NCBI GenBank assembly: GCA_025059075.1
Contig: JANXDZ010000001.1
Coordinates: forward strand, 61,677 to 125,676
Origin: Sulfolobales archaeon
GTDB taxonomy: Archaea > Thermoproteota > Thermoprotei_A > Sulfolobales > Desulfurococcaceae
Reading direction: 5' to 3'
DNA: 64,000 nucleotides
Both the position numbers and the translations under genes were made by a program. Positions 1 through 9,435 of this stretch are shown here, in pieces. The first letter of the stretch is position 1; each line of letters starts with the position of its first letter. The notes below the pieces were generated by a model, which was not told where the DNA came from, did not search any database, and was given only the letters and a program-made list of their open reading frames with translations.

Positions 1-166
1 GCTCGCTTGGGCTTTCTCTAATGAAGTTCGCAAACTGCATGAAAGCCTTAGTGTAATCCCTAACAATCCCCCTATTCCTCAGGGAAAGAGAAACAATTGC
101 TCTCTTACACTCTTCAAAGCTTAAAAAAGCGAAAAACTTGCTGAGGAGGCCTTCACATTTCTTCAT
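1..166 (-). CDS. N-terminal part of a possible tyrosine recombinase-like protein (runs off the window)
   Basis: An open reading frame enters from the left edge on the minus strand and starts with ATG at 166; an AGGTGG ribosome-binding site lies a few bases upstream. The 55 visible residues include a stretch of the type R-x-Y-x-x-A-F-x-x-F-A-x-F-I, which resembles the SAM-like N-terminal core-binding domain of Xer/phage integrases. The catalytic domain would lie outside the window, so the family call is inference from a short N-terminus only. Confidence 0.4.
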   Translation of the reverse strand, partial: MKKCEGLLSKFFAFLSFEECKRAIVSLSLRNRGIVRDYTKAFMQFANFIRESPSE

Positions 167-325
167 AGCCACCTACCCTTAGTTGTAAAGAGAGGGGAGT
201 CTCATGCATTAGGATGATTCAATGGGAATAAGTAGCCACCGTAGCGTAAGCTGCTCAACATGAATTGATCCTTCGATAGTATGACTTAAATAACGAGTAC
301 TCCAAGGAGTTCCCAGGTGCATGGC

Positions 326-2287
326 TTGAGTAGGAAAGTCTTCCACAAACTCATTGATTCACGCGATGTAGAGAGAATTATTTTAAGCAGAATTGATTTA
401 AAGCCTCTTGGAGTTGAAGAAGTTGAGCTACGCAATGCACTAGGCAGAGTATTAGCTGAAGACATCTATGCTCCAATAGATTACCCTCCATTTGATAGAA
501 GTGAAGTAGATGGATACGCTGTTAGAGCTGAAGATACTTATGGAGCAGATGAACTACACTCAGTTAAGCTAAGTCTAATTGGTGAAGTAGAAGCAGGGGA
601 AAAGCCTCTAATTGAAGTTAAAGCAGGGGAAGCTGTTGAAGTAGCAACTGGATCAATGATCCCTCGTGGAGCGACTGGAGTAGTAATGGAGGAGTATGTA
701 AAGAGAAGTGGGAGTGAAGTAATTGTTTACAAAAGCATAGTGCCGGGAGAAAACATTGTTACAGCAGGTAGCGACATTAACTTAGGAGACTTAGTTATAG
801 CTGAAGGCACTATGATTACTCCTAGAGAAGTAGCTCTATTAGCTGGCTTAGGAATATGGAGGCTAAAAGTCTATAGAAAAGTGAGGGCAGCAGTATTTTC
901 AACTGGTAGAGAAGTCGTTGAGCCATGGGAGGAGCTAGTTGATGGAATGATCTACGATGTAAATGGGCACTTGATCTCTTCATCTCTAATTAACATAGGT
1001 GTTGAAGCAAAGTTCCTAGGCCTCTTGCCAGATAACTATGACTCAATAATGGATGCAGTTAGCAAAGCCCTCGAAGAACACGATGTAGTAATCACTAGCG
1101 GCAGTACTTCAGCTGGCTTAGGAGACTTAATCTATAGAGTTTTTGAAAGCCTTGGAGAAGTAGTAATTCATGGATTAAAGGTCAAGCCAGGTAAGCCAAC
1201 TGTTATAGCTATATCTAGAGGTAAGCTACTAATAGGGCTCCCCGGATTCCCCTTGTCATGCTTCATAGTCTTCAATGAGGTGATCAAGCCATTGATCGTG
1301 AGGTTAACTGGTTTAAGAAGTGAGGCTATTCAAGAAGTGAAGGCGAGAATTAACTATAGGATCAGGAAGCCTCTTGGAGTAGTGTGGTTCTACCCAGTCC
1401 TATTGATCAATAGGAGGGGGGAGTACATTGCTCTACCAGCTCACTCTAGAAGCGGGGATTTATCCCCCCTGATTACTTGTGATGGTTATGCAGTACTGGA
1501 TCCTGCGAAGGACCTAGTTATTGAAGGAGATGAAGTTACAGTAAGGTTATTCCACGATAGAAGCAGAGTTCCATTAATCAACGTTGTTGGAAGCAACGAT
1601 CCGATACTATATAGGCTTCTCTCAATAATGGGCCTAGCTCAGATATCTAGAGTATTATCAATTGGAAGCACTGGAGGCTGGCTAGCGATAAGGAATGGTG
1701 AAGCTGACATAGCTCCAACTCACTTACTAGATGAAGAGACTCTTACATACAATACGCCCTTCCTACACAAGTATAGAGTTTTAGAGAAAGCTGTCTTAGT
1801 TAGAGGCTATGACCGTAGAATAGGTTTAGTAGTCAGTAAGGGTAATCCAAAGAACGTTAGAAGCATTAGAGACTTCATTAGAAGTAACGTAGTTATAGTT
1901 AATAGACCTCGTGGAGCTGGAGTGAGAGTATACTTAGACCTTGAATTAGGGAAGCTAGCTAAAGAACTTGGCTTAGAGTTAAAGGAGTTAGCTAAATCCA
2001 TTAAGGGGTATAACTATGAAGTTAAGTCTCATACAGCAGTGGCTTTAGCAGTAAAGCACGGTAGAGCTGACGTAGGAATAGCTGTAGAATATGTAGCTAA
2101 ACAATATGGGCTAGATTTCCTACCACTTACTTGGGAACAATACGATTTTCTAGTTAACAAGGAATCTTTAGAGAAGAAGGAAGTACAGAAGTTTATAGAG
2201 AGTTTAAGAAACTCTGAAGTAATAAAGACCATTAATAGTACTCCAGGATATAGAGCACCAGAGAACATCGGCTTCTTCATGAATTAA
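326..2287 (+). CDS. moeA: Molybdopterin molybdenumtransferase MoeA fused to a C-terminal periplasmic-binding-like domain
   Basis: Residues ~1-400 are a full MoeA: N-terminal motif with DYPPFDRSEVDGYAVRA, the GATGVVM segment, and the MoCF/MogA-like core with TSGSTSAG and the PGKPT and GLPGFPLSC segments. MoeA inserts molybdate or tungstate into adenylylated molybdopterin. Residues ~420-650 look like the PBP-like domain seen fused to many archaeal MoeA proteins; by inference it senses or delivers the oxyanion. I place the start at TTG 326 because AGGTG (315-319) lies 6 nt upstream; an in-frame GTG at 317 would sit inside that site. A second, unfused MoeA is encoded at 4290-5555 and MoaB at 5686-6171. 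Confidence 0.9.
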   Translation: MSRKVFHKLIDSRDVERIILSRIDLKPLGVEEVELRNALGRVLAEDIYAPIDYPPFDRSEVDGYAVRAEDTYGADELHSVKLSLIGEVEAGEKPLIEVKAGEAVEVATGSMIPRGATGVVMEEYVKRSGSEVIVYKSIVPGENIVTAGSDINLGDLVIAEGTMITPREVALLAGLGIWRLKVYRKVRAAVFSTGREVVEPWEELVDGMIYDVNGHLISSSLINIGVEAKFLGLLPDNYDSIMDAVSKALEEHDVVITSGSTSAGLGDLIYRVFESLGEVVIHGLKVKPGKPTVIAISRGKLLIGLPGFPLSCFIVFNEVIKPLIVRLTGLRSEAIQEVKARINYRIRKPLGVVWFYPVLLINRRGEYIALPAHSRSGDLSPLITCDGYAVLDPAKDLVIEGDEVTVRLFHDRSRVPLINVVGSNDPILYRLLSIMGLAQISRVLSIGSTGGWLAIRNGEADIAPTHLLDEETLTYNTPFLHKYRVLEKAVLVRGYDRRIGLVVSKGNPKNVRSIRDFIRSNVVIVNRPRGAGVRVYLDLELGKLAKELGLELKELAKSIKGYNYEVKSHTAVALAVKHGRADVGIAVEYVAKQYGLDFLPLTWEQYDFLVNKESLEKKEVQKFIESLRNSEVIKTINSTPGYRAPENIGFFMN

Positions 2288-2358
2288 CAGGAGTTAGCTT
2301 AGGAGTTAATCCTTAAATTGTACTTTAATGAATAATGTAGGGAATTAGGTGTTGGAAA

Positions 2359-2982
2359 TTGAGCAGTATAACGATTGAATTAAGTAGTGAAGCTATTTCT
2401 AAAGCAAGAAGAATTATGGATAAGTATGGTGTTAAGCTTGAAGAACTCATTAAAAGAATAATTGAGGAATTCATTAACTACGATCTAGAGAATGTAGTTG
2501 AGTACTTAGAGAAGCACGATTACGGAGACTTAAGTGGCTTAGAAAAAGTGGCTGGAGCTTACGTAGACTTAATGGAACTCGGCATGCTTACTGCAATAAA
2601 CATAGAGACCTACGTACTTGAAGCCCTTGAAGCACAGGGCTATTGGCTTGAGGACCTAGGAATAGATCTTGAAGAGTTCTCAGCGTGGTTTATGTTCTCA
2701 GGGAGGAGGCTTGTTGAAGACTTTATACTTGATGTAGGCATTGATGGAATATCCTTAACAGCTATTCACGACATAAGCGATCTTGTATTTAAGAACCCTA
2801 AAGTTATTGAGGAATTGAGGAGGGCTACTGAGAGAGTTAAGACTAATCACGCAATAGTTGTCAGTGAAGATGAGCTTAGAGTTGTTGCTAGAGCTAAACG
2901 CATAGGGGATCTTCCAAAGATCGGGGAAGTTGATGATTTAATTAAATCTATTTTCACTGAAGCAGGCATATCTAGGAGCTAG
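2359..2982 (+). CDS. Conserved-looking hypothetical protein, 207 aa
   Basis: I do not recognise this family. It starts at TTG 2359 with AGGTG 7 nt upstream, which makes the start convincing. The first ~40 residues (short beta strand, then two helices) look like a ribbon-helix-helix-type fold, followed by a strongly acidic helical region with no membrane segment or cysteine motif. It lies 71 bp after the moeA fusion on the same strand and its 3' end overlaps the convergent gene by 11 bp. A soluble cytoplasmic protein is likely; a regulatory role is only suggested by the N-terminus. Confidence 0.75.
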   Translation: MSSITIELSSEAISKARRIMDKYGVKLEELIKRIIEEFINYDLENVVEYLEKHDYGDLSGLEKVAGAYVDLMELGMLTAINIETYVLEALEAQGYWLEDLGIDLEEFSAWFMFSGRRLVEDFILDVGIDGISLTAIHDISDLVFKNPKVIEELRRATERVKTNHAIVVSEDELRVVARAKRIGDLPKIGEVDDLIKSIFTEAGISRS

Positions 2983-3451
2983 CTCCTTCATTTACAGCAT
3001 CAATGGTTTTTTCACAAGTAGGCCTTGAAGCCAGGTTATTCACTTTGTATAGGAATCGACTGATCTTAACGTCTCTTACTGAGACCTCCTTTAGCTCTCC
3101 TTTATAAATGACGAAGTGTCTCCTTCTAACTCTTCCATCTAGATTCATTGCCTTAAACACTTCTTCAAGCATCCAGTGCAACTGTATGCAGTGCATGCTT
3201 CCATCAACTGTTAGAACTGATACCTCTTCATATTTTCCTCTAGCCAGTATTCCAATTAACTTAAACCCAGCCATATTTACATGGATTGCTTCAGGGCATA
3301 GTCCTAGGACTCCATAGCTACTATCAATGAATTCCTTCAGTATTTCAGGATGCTCTAACTCAATGCATTTGCCAATTATTAAAAGCTTATTTCTGTCCCT
3401 AAGAATCCTCGACTTAGCGTTTACTTCAAGTAAATCAGGGACTGTATACAT
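2972..3451 (-). CDS. Hypothetical protein, 159 aa, cysteine-containing
   Basis: Unrecognised. ATG start with a GAGGAG ribosome-binding site just upstream. The centre carries a conserved-looking GLCPEAI segment and a DGSMHCIQLH segment, with further cysteines near residues 28 and 146. These resemble the spacing of a metal or redox-active site but do not match a ferredoxin motif. It converges with the preceding gene and lies between molybdenum-cofactor genes, so an accessory role for a molybdo/tungsto-enzyme is possible but unproven. Confidence 0.7.
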   Translation of the reverse strand: MYTVPDLLEVNAKSRILRDRNKLLIIGKCIELEHPEILKEFIDSSYGVLGLCPEAIHVNMAGFKLIGILARGKYEEVSVLTVDGSMHCIQLHWMLEEVFKAMNLDGRVRRRHFVIYKGELKEVSVRDVKISRFLYKVNNLASRPTCEKTIDAVNEGASS

Positions 3452-3584
3452 TAAAGATCTCCTCTAAATATATGTGAAAGAGTATTATTAATAAAAATAA
3501 AAACTCTACTTACCTCCAGTTGATGAGTAGTCAAACACCAATAGTAATGCTAGTGAATAGTGGATTCTTTGAATAAATAGATCC

Positions 3585-4232
3585 TTAGGGAATTATTGAG
3601 ACGTTGGTAAACCTATTTAAAGCTATGTTTACTCCAAATGTAAGTAAGAGCGCGCTAAGTATTAGTAGGAGCAAGCTATACGCTCTACCCTTCAGGATTC
3701 TTAAGCCTCTCTTACTTGCTTCAGCCACCATTATAAGCCATAGGTAGTCCATCCACACATGGCTTAAGTACATGACTGCAATAGCGGTTAAACCTATGCT
3801 GCTAGTCATTGAGATTAGGCCTAGGCCTATGCTTAACCACCATAGCAGGAAGTATATGTTTAAGCCAGTAAATAGAGCTCCAATAGCTACAGGGTTCACT
3901 ACCCTAAGGGATTTCCCAGGATCTTTATTGCTAGCGCCCTTAATGGAGTCCTTAATAATCATTGCTGCAAAAAACGATATGGTAAGTACACCGAGGATTG
4001 TTATAACATCCCCTAAAAATCCCTTAAGCAAGTGAGCAACATAGTTCATAGAGAAGAACAATGCTAGTACGTAGGGGAGCTCTACAGCCATATGCCCTAT
4101 AGCTATGAGAAATCCCCCTCTCCACCCACTCCTAGACCCAATGGCTAATGTAGCTAGAGTAAGTGGACCGGGACTAAGTGCACCTGAAGGTGAAGTTACT
4201 AAAGTTGCAATGACTACACTGCTGAGATCCAT
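3585..4232 (-). CDS. LysE/RhtB-family amino acid exporter
   Basis: About 215 residues with six predicted membrane helices. The N-terminal SPGPLTLATLAIGSRSGWRGG segment, ending the first helix, and the following IGHMAVELPYV are the family signature of LysE-type translocators, which export amino acids or related small molecules across the cell membrane. ATG 4232 is preferred over GTG 4241 because the AGTGAT overlapping that GTG can pair with the 16S 3' end. It sits 57 bp downstream of the minus-strand moeA gene and may be co-transcribed with it. The substrate cannot be read from sequence. Confidence 0.8.
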   Translation of the reverse strand: MDLSSVVIATLVTSPSGALSPGPLTLATLAIGSRSGWRGGFLIAIGHMAVELPYVLALFFSMNYVAHLLKGFLGDVITILGVLTISFFAAMIIKDSIKGASNKDPGKSLRVVNPVAIGALFTGLNIYFLLWWLSIGLGLISMTSSIGLTAIAVMYLSHVWMDYLWLIMVAEASKRGLRILKGRAYSLLLLILSALLLTFGVNIALNRFTNVSIIP

Positions 4233-4289
4233 ATTTATCACTGGTAGACGACTTGTGTAGAGTAATAGGGCTTTTGTTAATTAATAAAT

Positions 4290-5555
4290 TTAAGCAACGT
4301 GTAGATGCCTTGTTGTAAACAATTGGACTACTACTTCTTCACCTACATCATATCCCTCAACTTCTTCAGGGATAACTACATAGCCATGTGCTTTAATGAT
4401 GCTCGACAAGTAGCTGCTTCCATGGATCATGTATGGTTTTACAAAGTACTTAAGTCCATTGCTACTTAATGCTACTCTCACATAACTCCTATAGCCAGCT
4501 ACATTCACTATTCTTTCACTCACTGTTGCCACTATACTTGGCTCAACTGGAGGACTTGAGCGGTATAGTTTATAGATAGATGGCTTAATAATAGCTGTAA
4601 ACCCTGCCCATGCTGCTACAGGATTCCCACTTAGGATAAACACAGGTTTTCTATTGATTAAACCTAGGCTAGTTGTTCTGCCGGGCCTAAGTGCTACTCC
4701 TCTAAAAACCCAGAGGCCTTCGCTATCAATAACTCTATGTACGACATCTCTGCTACCAATGCTTGAGCCACCTATGGTTATAGCTAGATCGGCTTTCTCC
4801 AACCCCTTTAGTAGGGCTTTCTTCACTTCTTCCACATGATCTGGTGTAGGGCTTAGTTTAATTACTTTAATAAATCCAGCTTCTCTAAGTAATGAAGCTA
4901 CAATGTAGTCTGTTGAGGAATACTTCTTTCCAAGTTGAAGGAGTTCACCGGGTTCTACTAACTCACTACCCGTTGGTAAAATAAGAGCCTTAAGCGGTCT
5001 ATAAACCCTCACGTTCTTTAAACCTAAGCTCGCTAGCAAGCCTATGTGGAATACTGTAAGTTGAGTTCCTTCACTAATGGCTTCTTCACCTGCTTTAAAA
5101 TCGTCGCCAGCTCTATTAACGTTGTCAAATGGAGCGATCTGCCTAAACACCTCTATGTAGTCACCTACTTTTAATGAGTCTTCATACATTACAACTGCAT
5201 CAGCTCCCTCTGGAAGCGGGGCTCCCGTACCTACTTCAACTGCTTCACTGTCCCTTAACACACCGCATTTATCCGGGGGATCTCCTGTATCCATAGAGCA
5301 CTTTACTCTAAGCTTAACTGGGTTTAGTTGAGTTGCACCAATAGTATCAATAGATCTAACTGCATATCCATCGACAGCGCTATTGTTGTATGGAGGTAGA
5401 TCTATTGGACATTTAATGCTTTCTGAAGAAATCATTTTAATCGAACGATCTATAGGGATGTCAATGGCCTTTAGCTCTATGGACTCTTTAAGTATTTTAA
5501 CTGCTAATTCAACTGCTTCACTTACACTTATGGTTTTACTCCAAAACTTTTGCAT
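4290..5555 (-). CDS. moeA: Molybdopterin molybdenumtransferase MoeA (stand-alone paralog)
   Basis: About 421 residues covering the MoeA domains I-IV: PIDLPPYNNSAVDGYAV, the GTGAPLPEGADAVV motif, a TGSELVEPGE segment, TIGGSSIGSRDVVHR, the PGRT segment and the GNPVAAW segment, then a domain IV ending near residue 415. It catalyses molybdate/tungstate insertion in cofactor synthesis. I choose ATG 5555 since AGGTG (5561-5565 on the complement) is 5 nt upstream; the ATG at 5585 has no such site. Archaea often carry two MoeA paralogs, proposed to differ in metal or in step, but here that is inference. It is divergent from moaB. Confidence 0.92.
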   Translation of the reverse strand: MQKFWSKTISVSEAVELAVKILKESIELKAIDIPIDRSIKMISSESIKCPIDLPPYNNSAVDGYAVRSIDTIGATQLNPVKLRVKCSMDTGDPPDKCGVLRDSEAVEVGTGAPLPEGADAVVMYEDSLKVGDYIEVFRQIAPFDNVNRAGDDFKAGEEAISEGTQLTVFHIGLLASLGLKNVRVYRPLKALILPTGSELVEPGELLQLGKKYSSTDYIVASLLREAGFIKVIKLSPTPDHVEEVKKALLKGLEKADLAITIGGSSIGSRDVVHRVIDSEGLWVFRGVALRPGRTTSLGLINRKPVFILSGNPVAAWAGFTAIIKPSIYKLYRSSPPVEPSIVATVSERIVNVAGYRSYVRVALSSNGLKYFVKPYMIHGSSYLSSIIKAHGYVVIPEEVEGYDVGEEVVVQLFTTRHLHVA

Positions 5556-5685
5556 AACTACACCTGGTTTTTCCCTAAAGAGCACCTGTATCCTGTCATT
5601 ACGGCCTCTACTCTCTTTAAACCTTTATTTTAGTTTTTCAATGATATAAAGGTGAGTAACCCCATGACGTAAGATAGGTGGTTAA

Positions 5686-6171
5686 ATGAAGTGGGCTATT
5701 GTTGTAGTAAGCGATAGCATTTACTATGGAGGGGGAGTTGATGAAAGTGGTGTAATTGCTGTAGAAAGGCTAGTTAAGCTAGGCCACGTAGTTGTAGAGA
5801 AACTCGTTTTACCCAATGACTACAAGTTGTTGGTGAAGGCCTTAATAGATCTATCTCAAATAGTTGATGCAATTATAGTTATTGGGGGAACAGGCCCAAG
5901 TCCAAGGGATTTAAGCATTGATGTCGTTGAGAAAATCTCTTGGAGAAAAATGCCCGGCTTTGGTGAAATATTTAGATACTTAACTTATCAAACTGAGGGA
6001 ACTAAGGCTATATTCACTAGAGCTGAACTCTATTTAGTTGGATTATGCCCTGTAGCCGTTATACCGGGCTCTCCTAAAGCAGTTAAGCTAGGCTTAGACT
6101 TATTGATTGAAGCAATTCCACACATAGTTGAAGAAGCTAAGAGAATTGAGGGAGTGCATAAGCCCCCCTAA
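5686..6171 (+). CDS. moaB: MoaB/MogA-type molybdopterin adenylyltransferase
   Basis: A 161-residue single-domain protein of normal length for MoaB. Landmarks are VSDSIYYGG near the N-terminus, GGTGPSPRDLSIDVV (molybdopterin-binding loop), and a PGSPKAVKLG segment near the C-terminus. It adenylylates molybdopterin before MoeA inserts the metal. The start ATG has AGGTGG 6 nt upstream. It is divergent from the moeA gene at 4290-5555, with a 130-bp intergenic region between them. Confidence 0.92.
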   Translation: MKWAIVVVSDSIYYGGGVDESGVIAVERLVKLGHVVVEKLVLPNDYKLLVKALIDLSQIVDAIIVIGGTGPSPRDLSIDVVEKISWRKMPGFGEIFRYLTYQTEGTKAIFTRAELYLVGLCPVAVIPGSPKAVKLGLDLLIEAIPHIVEEAKRIEGVHKPP

Positions 6172-6195
6172 GAGCGTAAGATAATGCAGCTTCAG

Positions 6196-6301
6196 AGCCG
6201 CCGGCGGGATTTGAACCCGCGTCCACCGGCTTACTTAGGCGCGACTACGGACTTTATTCACCGTACAAGGCCGGCGCTCCACCGGGCTGAGCTACGGCGG
6301 C
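6196..6301 (-). tRNA. tRNA-Thr(TGT) with an intron
   Basis: On the minus strand the acceptor stem is GCCGCCG/CGGCGGC with discriminator T, and the T arm is GCGGG-TTCAAAT-CCCGC. The anticodon stem is CCGGC/GCCGG with loop CTTGTAA, giving anticodon TGT. A 32-nt insertion interrupts the loop at the canonical 37/38 position. Removing it leaves a 74-nt tRNA. Confidence 0.92.
6232..6263 (-). other. Archaeal intron in tRNA-Thr
   Basis: A 32-nt insertion after the base 3' to the anticodon, where bulge-helix-bulge introns of archaeal tRNAs normally lie. The exact boundary could shift by one base. Confidence 0.85.
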
Positions 6302-6306
6302 TCCAA

Positions 6307-6379
6307 TAGCCGGGCGGGGATTCGAACCCCGGTCACGGGGGCCAGAGCCCCGCATCCTTGGCCGCTAGACGACCCGGCT
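6307..6379 (-). tRNA. tRNA-Gln(CTG)
   Basis: Minus strand, 73 nt, no intron. The acceptor stem is AGCCGGG/CCCGGCT with discriminator A, the anticodon stem CGGGG/CCCCG encloses CTCTGGC, so the anticodon is CTG, and the T loop is GGTTCGAATCC-like. It lies only 5 nt from tRNA-Thr, so the two are probably co-transcribed. Confidence 0.93.
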
Positions 6380-6454
6380 GCTCAACTTCTATGAATATAT
6401 CGCTCTGGCTTTTATTTATTAATTAAGTGGTTTCCATGATGAATTCGTTTGAAT

Positions 6455-8161
6455 CTATGAATCGATCGCTTGATTAATCACTCCTTCGTAAGCTCTCCTA
6501 TAGATCTCTGTTGACTCCAGCCTCTCTCTATCTCTAACGTACTTTTGCGCTGAGAATCCCTTCGGCAGTCCGTGTTTTTCAACGTATTCACTTAGGCTTA
6601 CTCCATAGTTCTTCTGCTCAACTTCTCTATATACGTCTTCAAGTATGTTGAATGTGCAGAATGGTATTAGTCTTCCATCCGGAAGCCCATAGTGTATGTT
6701 ACACCTCATTACTCTCTGTATATCATAGTTATAGAGATCCATGAAGTGCATTATTCCAAGGAAGAGTAGTTTGTAGTGTATTTCGCCTAGAGCTTCATAG
6801 CTCCTCTTAACAATTACGTTGAAGAGAAGTTTTCCTAAGTCCAAGTCCTTTGGCCTCTTATCATCGTCAATAAACTTCTTTAGAGATGAAATAATTCTTA
6901 AGCCTACGACTAACCTACTGGATCCTTTAACTAATTCCTCCCACTTCTCCTCAAAGTACTCAAAGAGCCCTTCAACATCTATGAAGTGTGTTACTGGAGT
7001 CAAGGAGATCTTGCCGTGGCTTCTCTCTACATATACATATGTTGCAGCTCCACATAAGGGGTGATTATCCATTTCAAACTTGAACTTGCCGCTAACGCTC
7101 TCTATGACTCTTGAGAAAGCTGACGTTATTGGAACTGGGTACCAGGCTTCTTCATCTATCATTCCGCTAGTTTGCTCTTCAATTCTCTTTATTACTTCAG
7201 GTATAGTTATCCTATATTTTTCCCTCTCAAATCTCTTCATCATTCCAGTTAAGCTAACGGGCTGGAAGTTTACTCCTCTCACTACATCTATGTGTTTTGC
7301 TGCAAAGAACACTATTGCCCCTAGTTCATGGTCATTAACTCCCCTTATGACTGTTGGAACTAGGACTGTACTAGTCATCCCAGCCTTCCTAAATACCTCT
7401 AGGATGTATGGAGCCTCCCAGTGGTTCTTCCAGTTTGTCACTGGAGTAACTCCATCGAAGCTCATGTAGATAGTGTTTACTCCAGTCCTCCTCAGTTCTC
7501 CAACGTACTCCACTGCCTTGCTTGGATCATTTAAATATAGTTCAGCGAACTTTAATCCATTAGTGTTCAGCTGAATGTGCCTTACTCCCTCCATTCTAAT
7601 GGCTTTCACTATGTCAACTAAGTCCTCTCTTAAAGTAGGTTCTCCACCAGTCAACTGGACTGCTATTGAGACAGCTTGCTTTCTAGCAGATCTAACTATG
7701 TTTAATAAGTCCTCGAGTCTTGGTTCATAGACATAGCCTGCCTTATCAGCATAGTAGAAGCAGTACCAGCAGCTTAAGTTACACCTATTTGTAACAACCA
7801 TGTTTATGAGAGCTGTGTGATTCTTATGCAGTGGGCATAGGCCGCAGCTGAATGGGCATGGCTGAGTTAGTGGAGTGTATATAGTTCTAGGCCCCCTACC
7901 CTCACTCTCCCACTTTAAGAACTTCTTGTATAGCTTAACGTCCCCCCAGTATAGTTCTTCAACTTCCCCGTGCTCAGGGCAAGTCTTCCTAATGTAAAGC
8001 CTGCCATCTCTCTCAATAATTATCGCTGGAAGTACTCTATAGCAGTAGGGGCATATACTCTGTGTAACCCACTCTAACTCCTCACCACTACGCACTGGGG
8101 AAATTATGGGAGATATTTCCCCAGCATACTTAGGTAAATTTAAGGAATACTTATCAACCAC
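6455..8161 (-). CDS. Radical SAM protein, probable tetraether lipid synthase (Tes)
   Basis: 568 residues. The radical-SAM cluster motif is C127-x3-C131-x2-C134 (RCNLSCWYC), followed by LTGGEPTLRED for SAM binding. Additional cysteines precede it (C37, C40, C61 with CPEHG, and C102, C106, C109) and others follow (HPLCGA and a C-terminal RCNIHYGLPDG segment). This N-terminal cysteine-rich layout matches the MJ0619/Tes family, which couples two archaeol phytanyl tips to make biphytanyl tetraether lipids at the membrane. The family and length fit well; a related radical-SAM methylase of the same superfamily is the alternative. GTG start is assumed. Confidence 0.78.
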   Translation of the reverse strand: MVDKYSLNLPKYAGEISPIISPVRSGEELEWVTQSICPYCYRVLPAIIIERDGRLYIRKTCPEHGEVEELYWGDVKLYKKFLKWESEGRGPRTIYTPLTQPCPFSCGLCPLHKNHTALINMVVTNRCNLSCWYCFYYADKAGYVYEPRLEDLLNIVRSARKQAVSIAVQLTGGEPTLREDLVDIVKAIRMEGVRHIQLNTNGLKFAELYLNDPSKAVEYVGELRRTGVNTIYMSFDGVTPVTNWKNHWEAPYILEVFRKAGMTSTVLVPTVIRGVNDHELGAIVFFAAKHIDVVRGVNFQPVSLTGMMKRFEREKYRITIPEVIKRIEEQTSGMIDEEAWYPVPITSAFSRVIESVSGKFKFEMDNHPLCGAATYVYVERSHGKISLTPVTHFIDVEGLFEYFEEKWEELVKGSSRLVVGLRIISSLKKFIDDDKRPKDLDLGKLLFNVIVKRSYEALGEIHYKLLFLGIMHFMDLYNYDIQRVMRCNIHYGLPDGRLIPFCTFNILEDVYREVEQKNYGVSLSEYVEKHGLPKGFSAQKYVRDRERLESTEIYRRAYEGVINQAIDS

Positions 8162-8346
8162 GAGTACTACACCACTCCTAGAGCTATGACTAAAGCATCT
8201 AAATAATAAGCTTTACCAAGACGCTCCCTACATCCAAGAGAACTAAGCGTTAAGACCATAGATCTATGCGTACACAATCTATAGGAACTAACTCAACGCC
8301 ACCCGTAGAACTTATTAGGAAGTTGCTTAAGTTAATAAAAAATAAT

Positions 8347-8421
8347 GGGCCCGTCGTCTAGCCTGGTTTGGACGCCGCCCTTACAAGGCGGAGGCCCTGG
8401 GTTCAAATCCCAGCGGGCCCA
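8347..8421 (+). tRNA. tRNA-Val(TAC)
   Basis: 75 nt, no intron. The acceptor stem is GGGCCCG/CGGGCCC with discriminator A, the anticodon stem CCGCC/GGCGG encloses CTTACAA (anticodon TAC), and the T loop is TTCAAAT. Its 3' half is partly repeated at 10753-10795. Confidence 0.94.
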
Positions 8422-9435
8422 TTATTCACTAGCCACCAAGCTTTTTACATAAAAGAGTAAATAGATTAAAACTACTTTATGCCTCATGCACTAAAGCTAT
8501 GCTTGATCAGTCATGTTCTTAACAGGAGTCAAGCATTTAAAGTTGCTGCATAGTACTTGGAAAGTTTGTGAAATCCTTAACTCTCTTCGTATTGGCAAAA
8601 GGAAGTATATTGCTGATACACGTGAATTTCTGATGGAGGCCCTAGATCTATGTCTCTATAGGTCGAGTGTAGCAATTCAGGACTTACTGAAACATAGTCG
8701 ATATCATTTCGTGAATCCAGGGTTAAAGCATTGTGACTAAGTAATATGAGAACTTAAGGCCTAAATCGAGAAGAGGTATTGAAGATTCTATGTAGTCATG
8801 ACAATTAGTATTCTTGTTCCAAACACTAATGTTACCTATGAACCGAGGTGCTGGATGTATTGCTACAATTACCTCTATACCCTGTAGCTTTAAGTTTTTC
8901 AAGAGCAACAAGTGGTAATAGGATTAGAGGTAGTACTAGCATCACGACTAATGCTGATAGCATAATGCCTCTCATTCAATTAACGCTGTAAGTACTTTTA
9001 CTTCTTCAGCTCTCCTAACACTCCTTAAAGAGTCTACTACTAATAGACCCTCACTACAATCACACTAATAAATATCGTAAGCTAATTTTGTACACACATA
9101 TATGTGTAAAGGGAATAGCTACGCCTATTACATGGCTTAAGCATACATAGAGTCCAGGAAGAATCCCTTCATACCTACAGTAGCTTGAAGCAATCCTTAA
9201 AATCCCGAGAACATCAATGGCCACTCAAGCTGCACTCAATAATTGCTCCTTCAACGTACAGTCTTTAAGGATGCGCCCTACCCATGCAATCAAGGCTACT
9301 AAAAGTGGACTACTAGTTATCACTTGGATGGGTATATCCATGATCGTGTGTAAAGCTATTTAACTTTTGGCCAGTAAAAAATGTAAAGAACAACAATATA
9401 ATACGAATAATAACTTACTATCTTCTATGGTTATT
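8422..9435. other. Gene-poor interval after tRNA-Val
   Basis: About 1 kb with no convincing gene. Short open frames occur (for example plus-strand 8513-8740), but they lack family signatures or good ribosome-binding sites. The best trace of a former gene is the short minus-strand frame listed at 8832-8975. The interval looks like decayed DNA. Confidence 0.5.
8832..8975 (-). pseudogene. Remnant of a secreted or membrane protein gene (tentative)
   Basis: The minus strand encodes about 47 residues starting MRGIMLSALVVMLV, a long hydrophobic run like a signal or anchor segment, then stops. Another frame stays open through 8723-8911, overlapping it, which could be the shifted continuation of the same former gene. 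I recognise no family. It may simply be chance. Confidence 0.25.

Noticed and set aside
8513..8740. 75-codon plus-strand frame after tRNA-Val
   Set aside because: No good ribosome-binding site, no recognisable content and a location in decayed intergenic DNA.
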